A stretch of DNA of 6,649 nt, taken from contig JAEYZV010000274.1 of assembly GCA_023427865.1 (NCBI GenBank), positions 1 to 6,649 of the forward strand, written 5' to 3'. The number at the start of each line of letters is the position of its first letter. The first letter of the stretch is position 1. Source of the stretch: Acidobacteriota bacterium. Lineage in GTDB: Bacteria; Acidobacteriota; Vicinamibacteria; Vicinamibacterales; Vicinamibacteraceae. Below are positions 6,047-6,649 of the stretch, piece by piece. A model generated the notes under the pieces. That model saw only the letters and a program-made list of their open reading frames with translations. It searched no databases and was not told the origin of the DNA. The position numbers and the translations under genes were made by a program.

Positions 6047-6649
6047 ATGGAAATCTGGCCCGGACGGGCATATCCACTGGGGGCGGTTTACGACGGAGCG
6101 GGTACGAATTTTTCGATCTTCTCGGAGCCGGCACAGACGGTCGAGCTCTGCCTGTTCGACGAGGAGGGGCAGGAAACACGCATCACGCTGCCCGAGGTGA
6201 CGGCGTACTGCTGGCATGGCTACGTGCCCGGCGTGCATCCGGGTGCCCGCTATGGGTTCCGGATTCACGGCCCGTACGACCCGGGGCGGGGCTATTGGTG
6301 CCACCCGAGCAAGCTGCTCCTGGATCCCTACGCCAAGGCGATCGAGGGACAGGTGCAGTGGAACGAGGCGGTGTTCCCCTACCGGTTCGGCGATCCCGAG
6401 GGCGCGGTGAACGACGCCGACTCGGCCGCATTCATGCCAAAGTCGGTCGTCGTCGACGAGCGGTTCGACTGGGGGGACGACCGCTTCCCGCGCACGTCGC
6501 TGCACAAGACGGTCATCTACGAGGCACACGTCAAGGGCCTCACGATGCGCCACCCGGACATCCCGCCGGAGTGGCGCGGCAAGTACCTCGGCATCGCGCA
6601 CCCTGCGATCATCGAGTACCTGCGAGCGCTCGACATCACGGCCATCGAG
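6047..6649 (+). CDS. glgX: glycogen debranching enzyme, N-terminal part (3' truncated)
   Basis: 201 residues are visible of a protein normally near 700. It hydrolyses alpha-1,6 branch points of glycogen or limit dextrins in the cytoplasm, after phosphorylase action or in the TreX/TreY/TreZ trehalose route. The start MEIWPGRAYPLGAVYDGAGT is typical of the family. Residues about 8-100 form the CBM48 (isoamylase N-terminal) beta-sandwich, with NFSIFSE, VELCLFDEEG, YGFRIHGPYDPGRGYWCHPSKLLLDPYAKAI. From about residue 150 the GH13 barrel begins: TVIYEAHVKGLTMRHPDIPPEWRGKYLGIAHPAIIEYLRALDITAIE. The catalytic Asp/Glu/Asp lie beyond the window. ATG 6047 is preferred; an in-frame GTG at 6035 would add four residues but lies upstream of the predicted transcript start. 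Neither has a clear ribosome binding site. Neighbouring trehalose or glycogen genes may follow downstream, which cannot be seen. Confidence 0.93.
   Translation, partial: MEIWPGRAYPLGAVYDGAGTNFSIFSEPAQTVELCLFDEEGQETRITLPEVTAYCWHGYVPGVHPGARYGFRIHGPYDPGRGYWCHPSKLLLDPYAKAIEGQVQWNEAVFPYRFGDPEGAVNDADSAAFMPKSVVVDERFDWGDDRFPRTSLHKTVIYEAHVKGLTMRHPDIPPEWRGKYLGIAHPAIIEYLRALDITAIE

Noticed and set aside
5999..6601. 200-codon minus-strand open frame opposite glgX
   Set aside because: It is antisense to the clearly recognisable CBM48 and GH13 start of the debranching enzyme.

Overview
This is a high-GC window from a bacterial chromosome, with strong G/C preference at third codon positions. The gene mix suggests an Acidobacteriota-type genome, perhaps the Vicinamibacteria side. 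It combines a HEAT-plus-haem dehydrogenase-type cytochrome tail, a methyltransferase with a signal peptide, an ankyrin protein with a charged N-terminal helix module, and a secreted propeller protein ending in tandem FAEG-type beta repeats. This placement is inferred from family content alone; Planctomycetota share several of these families. No mobile element, CRISPR array, tRNA or rRNA was seen.

Layout: (1) 2-874, plus strand: the 3' part of a c-type cytochrome with HEAT-like helices and a CAACH haem site, cut by the window's left edge. (2) 924-1613, plus: a class I SAM-dependent methyltransferase with a predicted signal peptide, 49 bp downstream and possibly co-transcribed. (3) 1614-1796: a 183-bp spacer with one inverted repeat and a strong ribosome binding site. 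(4) 1797-3314, plus: a 505-residue ankyrin-repeat protein with a GTG start. (5) 3315-3366: a short convergent gap. (6) 3367-5916, minus: a large secreted protein consisting of a signal peptide, a beta-propeller, a calcium-binding type-3-like linker and four tandem beta-sandwich repeats. Its start was moved to a GTG with a good ribosome binding site. (7) 5917-6046: a divergent regulatory region with a near-consensus sigma-54 (-24/-12) promoter pointing at the next gene and a split direct repeat upstream of it. (8) 6047-6649, plus: the N-terminal part of a glycogen debranching enzyme (GlgX/TreX type), cut by the right edge.

The genes do not form an obvious single pathway. The first two may share a transcript, and the ankyrin gene has its own spacer and ribosome binding site. 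The secreted protein and glgX are divergently transcribed from one 130-bp region. I found no convincing new multi-gene system. The points most worth a second look are the putative sigma-54 control of glgX, the split repeat beside it, the methyltransferase that appears to be exported, and the architecture of the secreted repeat protein.
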